Assembly (NCBI GenBank): GCA_965178525.1
Contig: CBCXVS010000111.1
Location: forward strand, 1-21,786
Direction: 5' to 3'
Source: CBCXVS01 sp965178525
GTDB taxonomy: Bacteria; Tectomicrobia; Entotheonellia; Entotheonellales; Entotheonellaceae
Length of the DNA stretch: 21,786 nt
A program made the translations under genes and the position numbers. This document shows, in pieces, positions 1 to 8,189 of the stretch (position 1 is its first letter; every line of letters begins with the position of its first letter). The notes beneath the pieces were generated by a model, which saw only the letters and a program-made list of their open reading frames with translations, searched no databases and was not told the DNA's origin.

Positions 1-72
1 CCCTCCGCCTATTCTGCCAGGGGAACTTCGGTCTAGGTGGCGGAACGTTATTGTGAAGCCACGATATATGAG

Positions 73-153
73 ATCACACCTTCAATTTTCACGATGTCTT
101 CATTTTGTTCATCGCGGATACATCCACCGAACATTGAAGATTGAAGATGTGAC
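73..153. repeat. Imperfect palindromic intergenic repeat, copy 1
   Basis: Two arms of about 20 bases (73-92 and 134-153) are imperfect reverse complements, matching at about 16 of 20 positions by eye. The arms enclose about 40 bases containing TTCATCGCGGAT. The right half, from TTCATCGCGGAT to GATGTGACC, recurs in altered form at about 2820-2868. This suggests a dispersed REP/MITE-like element. It sits just downstream of the RTX-type gene and could fold in RNA. There is no coding potential. The arms were aligned by eye only. Confidence 0.5.
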
Positions 154-160
154 CCTTCTG

Positions 161-1366
161 TCACAGACGCCGTGGGCTACGCCGGTCGTCTAGGGGCACG
201 CCCATAACGGTCTCGCATTGGATCGCGGTATCACCCGTGCCGCCTTGGCCGTTACAGGTATCCGTGTCAGGGCCGCCACGCAGATCATCGTCGTCATCGC
301 CACCGAACAACATGTCATCCCCTTCGTTGCCCCGTATGCTATCCTCCCCATCGCCGCCAAAGAGCATGTCGTTGCCCGCACCGCCGAGCATCAGGTCATC
401 CTCGCCGATGCCGCGCAGGACATCATCGCCATCGTTGCCTTGCAGGGTGTCCGCGCCCGCGCCGCCGATCAGGAGATCATTTTCAGTGCCACCGATCAAC
501 AGATCATCCCCTGCATTGCCCCGCAGCGTATCCTCGCCCGTGGGTCCGCCACGGAGTTGATCGTTGTCCTGACCGCCGCGCAGGTCATCATCTCCCTCAT
601 TGCCATTGAGGATATCCTCGCCCGTCGCGCCAATTAACAGGTCATTATCTTCGCCGCCCTGCAGGTTATCGTCGCCCTGACCGCCGAGCAGGGTGTCGTC
701 GCCATCGCCACCGACAATCTGATCGTCGCCCGCATTGCCACAGATCGTATCGTTGCCACCTAAGCCGGCAATGACGTCGTCGCCCGAAGTGCCGACCAAG
801 TTATCGTCGCCCGGGGTGCCGAAGATAGTGGCGGGCAGGCCATTACAGGTCGGGGGGACAGGGCATGACACGCTCGGCATGCATGCCACGCCATCGTCCA
901 TCACGCTCAAGTCGAAGCTCCCGGTGGAAGCGCCGAAGCCATGGACCAGAATCCGGTATATCGCACCGGACACGGAGCACCAAGAGACCGTCGAGCAGAG
1001 AAACGGTGAACCACCGAAGTCGTCATCATTACCCGTCACGCAGGTCAATGCCGGACAGTCCGCACAATAGACACTCAGCTTGGTGTCATAGCTCGTGCCC
1101 GGATTGCAAGTCGTGGCCGTTATGGTGTTACCCGTCCCGACCACCGTGTACCACACGTTAGGGGCCGTCGCACTGGTGACGCAAAAAGTCGCTGCAGGAT
1201 CGAACGTCGCCATCGACGTACTTCCCATGACAGAGGCCGGTAATCCCCCGAGAGCGGTGGGGGCCGTACAGGCGTCATTGGGCGGGGGCGCCGGTCCCGC
1301 CAGCACCGAACCCGCACTCAGCCCGAACAGATCCAAAACCGTCAGCAGCACCACAACCATTCGCAT
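161..1366 (-). CDS. Sec-exported protein with RTX-type calcium-binding nonapeptide repeats
   Basis: Predicted 401-residue secreted protein. The start at 1366 was chosen because AGGAG lies 7 bases upstream and the protein then begins with a clear signal peptide (residues 1 to about 25, hydrophobic core VVVLLTVLDLFGLSAG, Ala-rich cleavage region). A longer open frame back to 1489 only adds Arg-rich sequence. Residues about 26-175 form a Cys-containing domain starting PPPNDACTAP, a pattern seen at the N-terminus of exported domains in environmental bacteria. Residues about 180-387 are roughly twenty tandem GGxGxDxLx-type units of the hemolysin-type calcium-binding family, which fold as a calcium-bound parallel beta-roll. 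The protein ends about 15 residues after the last repeat with no type I secretion C-terminus that I recognise, and the Sec signal argues against type I export. The likely role is an extracellular or surface calcium-binding structural or adhesive protein. No enzymatic domain is visible. Confidence 0.85.
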   Translation of the reverse strand: MRMVVVLLTVLDLFGLSAGSVLAGPAPPPNDACTAPTALGGLPASVMGSTSMATFDPAATFCVTSATAPNVWYTVVGTGNTITATTCNPGTSYDTKLSVYCADCPALTCVTGNDDDFGGSPFLCSTVSWCSVSGAIYRILVHGFGASTGSFDLSVMDDGVACMPSVSCPVPPTCNGLPATIFGTPGDDNLVGTSGDDVIAGLGGNDTICGNAGDDQIVGGDGDDTLLGGQGDDNLQGGEDNDLLIGATGEDILNGNEGDDDLRGGQDNDQLRGGPTGEDTLRGNAGDDLLIGGTENDLLIGGAGADTLQGNDGDDVLRGIGEDDLMLGGAGNDMLFGGDGEDSIRGNEGDDMLFGGDDDDDLRGGPDTDTCNGQGGTGDTAIQCETVMGVPLDDRRSPRRL

Positions 1367-1546
1367 CGCTTTTCTCCTATGATTACGATTTGTCACGGCG
1401 CCCCATCGGCGTCGGACGGTCACCCTCGCATCACGCCTTTGTGCCAAGCACAAACGCAACCGCTTTCCTCTGCATTCACTACACCACACCCGGAGGCGCC
1501 ATCGCAGGTCTCCTGCCGGCCATCCGCACGATCATCACAGCTCCGG

Positions 1547-2422
1547 TCAGGGTTTGCTCCCCCACTGCTCCAGCAGGGCTTGGAGCCGTGCCTGAATCTG
1601 CGGCTCCGGGTCCTGCAGCGCCTGCTCTAACGTCCGGCGGGCGATCGGCCCTCTCGTCTTCGCCAATAGGCTCAAAGCACTCAGACGCAACCTCGGGCTG
1701 ACGTCCGTTAACGCCACCCGACTCATCGCCTCGATCACCGCAGGCGTCTCCGTCTGACTCAGTAACCCCAACGCCTCCTTGCGCACGTCATCATGCTCAT
1801 CCTGCAAGGCGTCCAGCAGGGTTGGCAGCACCGCCTCGCTCTCCTCCATCCGACGCCCTAACATCGCCAGGGCTCGCATGCGATCCAACGGTTCCGGGGC
1901 GCTATAGGCATCCTGGATCAGCAGCGATAGCGGCCTGACGGGCGCGGGTTGAGGCCCCCGTCCCGGTTTCGACGGCGCCTCCGGCCGCGTGCGAGCCGAC
2001 GGGGTCCGCACCTGGCGGCCCGTGGCAGACGGCTCGCCCCGATCGAACACACGGATTTCCGAGACGATGAGTCCCTGACGGCGCCCATCGACCGTCGGGG
2101 CGGGCGCCAGCCGCAGCGTATAGTTGAAGCCCTGCAGAAGCCGCCCAATGCCCTCCTGCAGGGGCAGGGCGTCAAATGACACCGAGACCTTCCTTGCCGC
2201 TTCCGCCTCCGTCACATACACCTGCATGCCGGTCTGACGGGCCAGTTCCGCCAACACGGCCCCCAAGGGCTCGGCCTGACTCCGGATGCTCAAGAGGTCA
2301 TCCTGCACCGACAGCGTTAGGGCCATGCCGGTCTCGGCCGCCCCGTACCCCATGCCGAGGCTCACCCCGATCAAGAGGGCGATGTTCGAGTGTCTAAGAT
2401 ATGGCATCAGCCGTTGCAGCAT
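1547..2422 (-). CDS. Exported STN-like domain protein with C-terminal HEAT repeats
   Basis: Predicted 291-residue protein. The start at 2422 is supported by AGAAGGGG about 7 bases upstream; the open frame extends to 2473 without a better ribosome site. Residues about 5-35 are a hydrophobic signal or anchor segment. Residues about 40-105 resemble the STN (secretin/TonB short N-terminal) fold: a leading LLSIRSQAEPLGAVL segment, then an ARQTGMQVYV strand, a SVSFDALPLQEGIGRLL helix and a NYTLR strand. A Pro/Arg-rich linker follows. Residues about 170-290 are helical HEAT-like repeats (for example LLDALQDEHDDVRKEALGLL). STN domains are normally periplasmic signalling or assembly modules in secretins and TonB receptors; HEAT repeats are protein-binding scaffolds. 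No secretin pore or beta-barrel is present, so this is probably a small periplasmic scaffold. It lies 180 bases upstream of the RTX-type gene on the same strand, so the two may be co-expressed. The exact partner is unknown. Confidence 0.75.
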   Translation of the reverse strand: MLQRLMPYLRHSNIALLIGVSLGMGYGAAETGMALTLSVQDDLLSIRSQAEPLGAVLAELARQTGMQVYVTEAEAARKVSVSFDALPLQEGIGRLLQGFNYTLRLAPAPTVDGRRQGLIVSEIRVFDRGEPSATGRQVRTPSARTRPEAPSKPGRGPQPAPVRPLSLLIQDAYSAPEPLDRMRALAMLGRRMEESEAVLPTLLDALQDEHDDVRKEALGLLSQTETPAVIEAMSRVALTDVSPRLRLSALSLLAKTRGPIARRTLEQALQDPEPQIQARLQALLEQWGSKP

Positions 2423-2665
2423 GCGCTTACCCCTTCTAGAGGTTCCCCCCTCCATGTGGTCGTCCATGTTCACCGGAACGGCCGCCTACATCCGTCACAG
2501 TCCAGCCGGTGAAGTCGCCGGTTTCACTATCCCCATTGCTGAGGCGTTCGACGGCCTGAGCGACCTCGAGTACCGATCCCAACCCAATCAACAGCACCGC
2601 TATGGCGATAACTTCAATCTAACATTCCATCCCGTTTTCATTATGCATGTGTCGTAAAGATATAT

Positions 2666-2693
2666 AGTATATCAAAAACGGAAGGATTTTAAA
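2666..2693 (-). promoter_or_regulatory. Candidate sigma70-type promoter, minus strand
   Basis: Read on the minus strand, TTTAAA (2693-2688, 4 of 6 to the -35 consensus) is followed after 16 bases by TATACT (2671-2666, 5 of 6 to the -10 consensus). It faces the STN/HEAT gene about 245 bases away and lies in the most AT-rich patch of this part. The match is by eye and unproven. Confidence 0.3.
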
Positions 2694-2776
2694 GCACATT
2701 TTTACACCTGTTTGACTCTATCCTCAGATGTCATCAGCGCTGTAATGAAATTCGAGTGGTGGCGTATGGAGTATGG

Positions 2777-2867
2777 GATTAGAGTTTCGATTTTCAATAT
2801 GCTTTCCTTTGCTCATCGATTCATCGCGGATTTACATACTGAAAAATTGAAGATTCGAGATGTGACC
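2777..2867. repeat. Imperfect palindromic intergenic repeat, copy 2
   Basis: The right half shares TTCATCGCGGAT and a diverged ATTGAAGATT..GAGATGTGACC block with the element at 73-153, in the same orientation. The left arm around 2780-2800 (TTTCGATTTTCAAT) is an imperfect reverse complement of the right arm around 2846-2868. Both copies lie in gene-free gaps and have the same overall size, which supports a common mobile or REP-like origin. Confidence 0.45.
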
Positions 2868-2927
2868 TTATCGCCTAAGCCGAGCGGCTGGCCAGATGAC
2901 CAGAGCCGCTCAGCCTGCTCTCTTATC

Positions 2928-3215
2928 CTAATGAAGTTCCTTCGACTCCACCGGCTGGGAAATTGATATAGCTTCTCCCGTGATCTTGGAATAGAGCACA
3001 TCAGGGTCCAGGTCAGCACCGTTCGGCCAACAGATCGTGCCGAGTTCCGGATCGACGCGCACTTTGAGAAACTCTGCATGGTCTTGCAGCGGTGTGAAGA
3101 TGCCCTCAAACTGAATCATCTCAGCGATGTCCACTTCGCCTTCTATCCCATCCTCGAAGCGAAGGCGAAGGCGATCATTCCAGCCTGGCTGTACCTCGAC
3201 AATATCTTTCAGCAT
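2928..3215 (-). CDS. DUF2442 domain protein
   Basis: A 95-residue protein. The pattern LRFEDGIEGEVDIAEMI near the N-terminus, the central EGIFTPLQDHAEFLKVRVDPELGTI stretch and the closing ICWPNGADLDPDVLY motif are characteristic of the DUF2442 family. DUF2442 proteins are small, often sit next to DUF4160 proteins and have been proposed as antitoxin-like partners, but no biochemical function is established. No DUF4160 neighbour is visible here. The gene starts 44 bases after the end of the TauD-type gene on the same strand, so it may be the last gene of that transcript. The ribosome site is weak. Confidence 0.85.
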   Translation of the reverse strand: MLKDIVEVQPGWNDRLRLRFEDGIEGEVDIAEMIQFEGIFTPLQDHAEFLKVRVDPELGTICWPNGADLDPDVLYSKITGEAISISQPVESKELH

Positions 3216-3259
3216 ACGTCACGCTAGAGATTGAACCGGATCTGCCAGATTATCAGGCG

Positions 3260-4135
3260 TCACCCGGCCGTGGATGCATAAATCCGCGGTTTGCCGCGAA
3301 TGCTGATGCGCCAGAGCAAACGCGCATCCGCCTCACCGGTCGCCACCTCAATAGGCACGGCGCTATGCATCGTCTGAAACGTATCCCACACGGCAATATC
3401 GCCGACGTCGTACTTGTGGCGATAAATGTATTGCTCTTGCAACACGTGCGCCTTGAGCCCCGCGATCAAATCCTCCGCTTCCGCCTCCGGCATGCCCTTG
3501 ACGCCATAGGCACCGTGGCCAAGGGCGTACAGCGCCTTGCGGCCCGTGATCGGATGCGGCAGCACCAGCGGGTGATAGACCGGCGGCACGCGCCGATCCT
3601 GCTCGTCGTTGATCAGGGGGCTGACGGCCAATTCATCTGCCCGGCGTTTTCCCCGGCCGTACTTGTGAGCCAGTTCCAGACCATCGAGGCGGGCCTTGGT
3701 CGCGGCGTCCAGGTCATCGTAGGCCGTCACCATGTCGCAAAACTGCGTTTCGCCCCCAATCTGCGGCGCCTTGATGGCATACAGCATCGTGGCGCTGGCC
3801 GGAATGTCTTCATAGGACTGGTCCGTGTGCCACAGTGCCGCCGCATTGCGGATGTCGTCTTTCTTGTCCTTCTCTTCGGTATTACCAATGGCCATCAATT
3901 CCGGGTATCCCGGCATGCGCATGTGATCGAGCACATGCGGAATGGGACGGCCCCACTGCCGGCCAAAATGCAGATAGGCGTCTTGGCTGAGGCGCTGTTT
4001 GCGGGTCACGATGATGCGGTTCTCATACAGCGTCAGCGTCAGCATCTGCATGGTGTCCGCATCGACACCCTGACTGAGATCAACGCCCTCGATGGCGGCG
4101 CCAAAGGCGCCATGCAGCGGTTTTGCGCTTATCAT
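3260..4135 (-). CDS. TauD/TfdA-family Fe(II)/2-oxoglutarate dioxygenase
   Basis: Predicted 291-residue cytoplasmic dioxygenase of the TauD/TfdA family. These enzymes use Fe(II), O2 and 2-oxoglutarate to hydroxylate small substrates such as taurine, aryloxyacetates or alkyl sulfates. The iron-binding facial triad is visible: His103 and Asp105 in WHTDQSYED, and distal His257 in TMHSAVP. The 2-oxoglutarate-binding Arg lies in LLWRISIRG (about residue 276). The N-terminal GAFGAAIEGVDLSQ segment and the length fit the family. The start at 4135 has GGGAGG 7 bases upstream; an ATG 15 bases further up (4150) lies in front of that site. The gene diverges from an SDR gene with a 126-base shared promoter region. 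The two may act in one catabolic step, but the substrate cannot be read from sequence. Confidence 0.9.
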   Translation of the reverse strand: MISAKPLHGAFGAAIEGVDLSQGVDADTMQMLTLTLYENRIIVTRKQRLSQDAYLHFGRQWGRPIPHVLDHMRMPGYPELMAIGNTEEKDKKDDIRNAAALWHTDQSYEDIPASATMLYAIKAPQIGGETQFCDMVTAYDDLDAATKARLDGLELAHKYGRGKRRADELAVSPLINDEQDRRVPPVYHPLVLPHPITGRKALYALGHGAYGVKGMPEAEAEDLIAGLKAHVLQEQYIYRHKYDVGDIAVWDTFQTMHSAVPIEVATGEADARLLWRISIRGKPRIYASTAG

Positions 4136-4261
4136 GTTGCACCCTCCCACGATCTCTATTTTCTCTTGGATTCTCCGCCTGTGATGCAGCGATGTTCATG
4201 GTATGTTATATCAACCGCGAAGATAAAGCACAGCTCACCCACAGAAGGAGACCACAACATC

Positions 4262-5020
4262 ATGAGCAAACTAGACGGCAAAGTGGCGCTGATTAGCGGC
4301 GGCGCACGGGGACAGGGAGCGGCGGAGGCCAAAACCTTTTCGGCGGAAGGCGCCAACGTCATGTTCGGCGATATCCGGGATGAGGCCGGCAGACAGGTCG
4401 AGGCTGCTATCCGCGCCAGCGGCGGCGAGGCCGTTTATGTGCACCTGGACGTCACTCGCGAAGCGGACTGGCGCCAGGCCGTACACGAGGCCGTGAGCCG
4501 CTACGGCAAGCTCGACATCCTGGTCAACAATGCCGGGATTATCATCCCACGGGTTCCGATTAAAGAACGGGCAGAAGCGGAATGGGACCAGGTCATGGCG
4601 GTCAATGCCAAGGGCGTGTTTCTCGGCACCAAGCACGCCATTCCGGCGATGCGCCAGGCCGGCGGCGGGTCAATTGTCAACATCTCCTCCATCGCTGGCA
4701 TCGGCCAGTCTCTGCACCAGGAGCCCGCCTACGCCGCGAGCAAAGCCGCCGTCCGTATCTTCAGCAAAGTCACCGCGAGTCAATGCGCCAAAGACCGGAT
4801 TCGCTGTAATTCCGTGCATCCCGGTCCCATCGATACCGACATGCTGCACAGCGCCATGCCCGACCCGCAGACGCTGGATCAACGCCTCGGGCGTGTGCCC
4901 TTGGGCCGCATGGGCTCGGTGGACGAGATTGTCGCGGACGTCTTATATCTGGCCTCAGACGATGCCTCGTACGTGACCGGCAGCGAACTGGTCATCGACG
5001 GCGGCGCCCTCGCCCAATAA
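4262..5020 (+). CDS. Classical short-chain dehydrogenase/reductase (SDR)
   Basis: Predicted 252-residue NAD(P)-dependent oxidoreductase of the classical SDR family. The cofactor-binding loop is GGARGQG (residues 13-19), followed by an acidic GDIRDE after the second strand (an Asp favours NAD over NADP), LDV, the structural NNAG, catalytic Ser in NISS, and YAASK (Tyr157, Lys161). The C-terminus SYVTGSELVIDGGALAQ is typical. Glycine-rich loop variants with GQG occur in hydroxysteroid- and cyclohexanol-dehydrogenase-like SDRs, but the substrate cannot be assigned. The start at 4262 follows GGAG by 11 bases; a much longer upstream open frame, back to 3365, is antisense to the TauD gene and is not used. 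Confidence 0.92.
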   Translation: MSKLDGKVALISGGARGQGAAEAKTFSAEGANVMFGDIRDEAGRQVEAAIRASGGEAVYVHLDVTREADWRQAVHEAVSRYGKLDILVNNAGIIIPRVPIKERAEAEWDQVMAVNAKGVFLGTKHAIPAMRQAGGGSIVNISSIAGIGQSLHQEPAYAASKAAVRIFSKVTASQCAKDRIRCNSVHPGPIDTDMLHSAMPDPQTLDQRLGRVPLGRMGSVDEIVADVLYLASDDASYVTGSELVIDGGALAQ

Positions 5021-5179
5021 TTCTCCAGGAAAAGCAGCGGAATGCGGCATGTGCCCTCTCACTTGGTTTCCACATTCCGCCATCCGCCATGGACATAGCC
5101 TTCTCACCAAAAGGATTGTATACTCCCTTGCAGGAATACGGAGGTGCCTCGGTCATCATCAATCGATCAAGAGGATAGC

Positions 5180-6799
5180 ATGAGCAGACGGGTTTTAGTG
5201 GTGGTCATGGACGGTGTTGGCGTGCGCGAGGAACGTTTTGGCAATGCCGTTCAGCTGGCGTGGACACCGGCGATGGCATGGCTCAAACACAACGGCCTCT
5301 ATACGACGCTGCGGGCGCATGGCACGGCTGTTGGCCTGCCGAGTGACGCGGATATCGGCAATAGCGAGGTCGGCCATAACGCGCTTGGCGCCGGGCGGAT
5401 TTTTGATCAGGGCGCGAAATTGGTGAACCAGGCCATGGCGTCGGGCCGCATGTTTGCGGAACCCGCCTGGCGGGACCTCATCCGCTCCGTCGCGTCGCAT
5501 GCCGGGACGCTGCACTTTCTCGGGCTGTTGTCGGATGGCAACGTGCACTCGCACGAGCAGCACTTGCACCAGATGCTCATCCGCGCGAAACAGGACGGCG
5601 TCAAGCGCGTGCGGATTCACGTGTTATTCGACGGCCGCGATGTCGGCGAGAAGTCGGCGGAGATTTATGTCGAGCATTTGGAAAAGGTGCTGGCGCAGTT
5701 GCGCATGGACGATTTCGACGTGGTGCCGGCCTCGGCTGGCGGGCGCATGCGCATCACCATGGATCGCTATGAAGCGGATTGGGGCATGGTGGAGCGCGGC
5801 TGGCGCGTCCATGTACTCGGGGAAGGCCAGCCATATCCCTCGCTCATGGCGGCGCTGCGGGAATGTCGGCAAGACTCGAGCCTGACGGATCAGTATCTGC
5901 CGGAGTTCGTCATCGCCGATGCGGACGGCAAGCCCGTGGGGCCGGTGCACGACGGCGATGGAGTCATCCTGTTCAACTTCCGTGGCGATCGCGCCATACA
6001 GATTTGCCGCGCCTTTAGCGACGAGGATTTTCCGTATTTTGATCGGGTGCGGCGGCCTCAGGTGCATTTTGCAGGGATGATGGAATACGACGGCGATTTA
6101 AACATTCCGCGCACCTATCTCGTGTCGCCGCCGCAAATCGATCAGACCTTGAGCGAGTATTTGATCGCGCGCCAGTCCCGGCAGTTTGCCTGTAGCGAAA
6201 CGCAAAAGTTTGGCCATGTGACGTACTTTTGGAACGGCAACCGCTCCGGGTATATCGACCCGGCGTTGGAAACCTACGTGGACATTCCCTCGGACGAGGG
6301 TATCAGTTTTGAGCAGCGTCCCTGGATGAAAGCCTTAGAAATCACGGCAGCGACGATTGAACACATGCGTGCCGATCGCTTCGATGTGGGCCGCATCAAT
6401 TTTGCCAATGGCGACATGGTCGGCCATACGGGCGATTTGGAAGCCTCGGTCATCGCCGTGCAGACGATTGATCTGATGTTACGCAAACTGATCGATGCGG
6501 CCAACGCGACCGGCACCATCTTGCTGGTGACAGCCGACCATGGAAACTGCGATGAGATGTTTGAGGGCAAGCAGGACGGCTGGAAGCAGTGGGAGTCCCT
6601 GCACGCCCCTCTGAGCCCAAAGACGTCCCATACCCTGAGTCCGGTGCCCTTCTATCTGTATGATCCTGCGGGTGTGAGCCCGTACCGCCTGCGCCAGGGC
6701 GCGACGTCGACGCTGGCGAATATCGCCAATACGGTTCTGGACTTGCTGGGCGTCGCCCCGTGCGAGCTGTACCAGCCCAGCCTGATCGATGTGTCTTAA
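5180..6799 (+). CDS. gpmI: 2,3-bisphosphoglycerate-independent phosphoglycerate mutase
   Basis: Predicted 539-residue glycolytic/gluconeogenic enzyme that interconverts 3- and 2-phosphoglycerate using two Mn(II) ions and a phosphoserine intermediate. The alkaline-phosphatase-superfamily motifs are intact: the N-terminal metal Asp in VVVMDGVGV, catalytic Ser62 in GNSEVGHNALG, the substrate-binding segments DGRDV and RMRITMDRYEADW in the inserted transferase domain, NFRGDRA, GDMVGHTG, and the C-terminal metal site TADHGNCDEM. Length is slightly above the usual 505-515 residues. The start at 5180 follows AGAGG; a frame extending up to 5144 adds 12 poorly conserved residues. It is flanked by gene-free DNA on both sides and is likely a single-gene unit. 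TATACT at about 5116-5121 could be a -10 element. Confidence 0.95.
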   Translation: MSRRVLVVVMDGVGVREERFGNAVQLAWTPAMAWLKHNGLYTTLRAHGTAVGLPSDADIGNSEVGHNALGAGRIFDQGAKLVNQAMASGRMFAEPAWRDLIRSVASHAGTLHFLGLLSDGNVHSHEQHLHQMLIRAKQDGVKRVRIHVLFDGRDVGEKSAEIYVEHLEKVLAQLRMDDFDVVPASAGGRMRITMDRYEADWGMVERGWRVHVLGEGQPYPSLMAALRECRQDSSLTDQYLPEFVIADADGKPVGPVHDGDGVILFNFRGDRAIQICRAFSDEDFPYFDRVRRPQVHFAGMMEYDGDLNIPRTYLVSPPQIDQTLSEYLIARQSRQFACSETQKFGHVTYFWNGNRSGYIDPALETYVDIPSDEGISFEQRPWMKALEITAATIEHMRADRFDVGRINFANGDMVGHTGDLEASVIAVQTIDLMLRKLIDAANATGTILLVTADHGNCDEMFEGKQDGWKQWESLHAPLSPKTSHTLSPVPFYLYDPAGVSPYRLRQGATSTLANIANTVLDLLGVAPCELYQPSLIDVS

Positions 6800-6824
6800 G
6801 GGTACACTGGGAACCGCTGAACGC

Positions 6825-6843
6825 CCCCCTTTCGTCAAGGGGG
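6825..6843. terminator. Candidate hairpin terminator after gpmI
   Basis: CCCCCTT and AAGGGGG form a perfect 7-bp stem around a 5-base loop (TCGTC), 25 bases after the gpmI stop. No U-run follows, so it may act as a 3'-end stabiliser rather than a strong intrinsic terminator. Confidence 0.4.
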
Positions 6844-6864
6844 TAATCGCATGTTTATCCCCTC

Positions 6865-6885
6865 CATTCCGCATTCCGCATTCCG
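6865..6885. repeat. Tandem heptamer (CATTCCG) x3
   Basis: Three perfect head-to-tail copies of CATTCCG are followed by a partial CA. Similar ATTCCGCC/ATCCGCC and reverse GGAATGCGG pieces lie at about 5039-5090, so the heptamer family may be scattered in this genome. Confidence 0.6.
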
Positions 6886-7150
6886 CACTCGAGTGTTTCC
6901 ATCGATAGAACAAAAAAAGCCTAACATACCTCCGATCATAGACGCTAAGCTCCAAAATGGAGCAAAAATGGTCTCACGCTTTTTTAAAGTGTAGAGTCTG
7001 ACCCGCCAGTGTGGTAGAATCCAGCCGCATGAGCACGCCGTAAATGCGCTTTGCCATAGCCGTACTGCAAATAACGCCAGGCGCTGTGGGCCGAGGTCTC
7101 GTTGTCGAACGGCCGCTTGAGGTGAGCAAAACGCTCGAAGGAGCCGGGGC

Positions 7151-8154
7151 ATGATTGGCGTCGCGGTTGTCGGAGCTGGGAATTGGGGCAAGAACCTCGT
7201 ACGGAACTTCGCGGCCCTCCCCCACGCCGAGTTGAAATATATCTGTGATTTGAATGCGACCATTCGCCAGACCATGACCGCGTTGTATCCCCACACCGTG
7301 GTGACGGGGGATCTCGACCAAGCCCTGGCGGATCGTGCCGTGCATGCCGTTGTCGTGGCGGTCGATGCCAGCTTACACCACACGGTTGCGAAGGCAGCCT
7401 TGCGAGCCGGGAAGCATACGTATGTCGAAAAGCCGTTGACCCTGACCCGTTCCGACGGCGAGGCGTTGATCGCCCTGGCGGCGCGCCACAACCTCAAATT
7501 GATGGTTGGGCATCTGCTGGAGTACCATCCGGCTATTCAATATATGAAAGACATGATCCATAAGGGGGCCATCGGCGAGGCGTTCTATCTGTACTTCCAG
7601 CGGGTCAATCTCGATATTGTGCGGCAGACGGAAAACGTCTGGTGGTCGCTGGCCCCGCACGACATTTCGGTGGCCTGCTACTTGTTTGAAGCGGAGCCGG
7701 TGTGCGTCTCTGCCTTGGGGCAAGCCTATCTGCAGGACCATATTGAAGATGTGGTCTTTGCCAATCTCAAGTTTGCCGATGGCCGCATGGCGAACATGCA
7801 TGTGTCATGGCTCGATCCCCATAAGATTCGCAAAGTCACGCTGGTCGGTGAGCAGAAGATGGTGGTGTTCGACGATATGGAAGCGACCGAAAAATCCGCA
7901 TTTACGACAAGGGTGCGGAAGTGCGCCGCAGCGTGGAGAGCTACGTCGAAGCGATCACGCTGCGCAATGGCGACATTCTCATTCCGCAAATCCCCTCCGG
8001 GGAACCCCTCCGTGTGGAATGCCAGCATTTCATTGACTGTATCATCGACGATGTCACCCCGCGCAGCGACGGCCAAGACGGCCTGCGCGTCGTCAAAGTG
8101 CTCGAGGCCGGGAGCCAGTCGCTGGCCCTCGGGGGTGAACCGGTTCGTTTATAA
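7151..8154 (+). pseudogene. Gfo/Idh/MocA-family NAD-dependent sugar dehydrogenase, frameshifted
   Basis: The Rossmann N-terminus VVGAGNWGKNLVRNF (GAGNWG, residues 8-13), the VEKPLT cofactor/substrate loop, and GHLLEYHPA identify a Gfo/Idh/MocA oxidoreductase. The best-known relatives in such a setting are WbpB/WlbA-type enzymes that oxidise C3 of UDP-N-acetylglucosaminuronate. The frame is lost at a run of five A at 7890-7894. With one extra A the protein continues smoothly (EKIRIYDKGAEVRRSVESY) in the next frame to TAA at 8152-8154, giving a normal 334-residue family member. The original frame instead runs to 8224 with Arg/Ser-rich nonsense. A homopolymer indel may be a sequencing error or a real mutation. 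The start follows AAGGAG by 7 bases. The WbpD-like acetyltransferase follows 35 bases later, as in wbpB-wbpD pathways. Confidence 0.85.
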
Positions 8155-8189
8155 GCCGTATGGCGTGTGCAAGACCTCAGGGGTGTCGG

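Larger units (their letters stand above)
2423..2927. other. Gene-free interval upstream of the STN/HEAT gene
   Basis: This 505-base stretch has no convincing gene. Short open frames on the plus strand have no ribosome site and no recognisable product. It contains an AT-rich patch (about 2640-2740) with a candidate minus-strand promoter and the second copy of the palindromic repeat (about 2777-2867). Confidence 0.6.
6800..7150. other. Gene-free interval between gpmI and the sugar cluster
   Basis: These 351 bases hold a G/C hairpin (6825-6843), a tandem heptamer (6865-6885), a small hairpin at 6949-6963 (GCTCC, loop AAAAT, GGAGC), and T/A-rich sequence. No convincing open frame is seen. The ribosome site AAGGAG for the next gene lies at its right end. 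Confidence 0.6.

Noticed and set aside
218..637. Plus-strand open frames over the RTX repeat region
   Set aside because: The repetitive codons leave the opposite strand open by composition; the minus-strand reading gives a canonical signal peptide and GGxGxDxLx repeats.
3365..4261. Long upstream extension of the SDR open frame
   Set aside because: It is antisense to the TauD-type gene with its intact His/Asp/His triad; the SDR starts at 4262 with a ribosome site just upstream.
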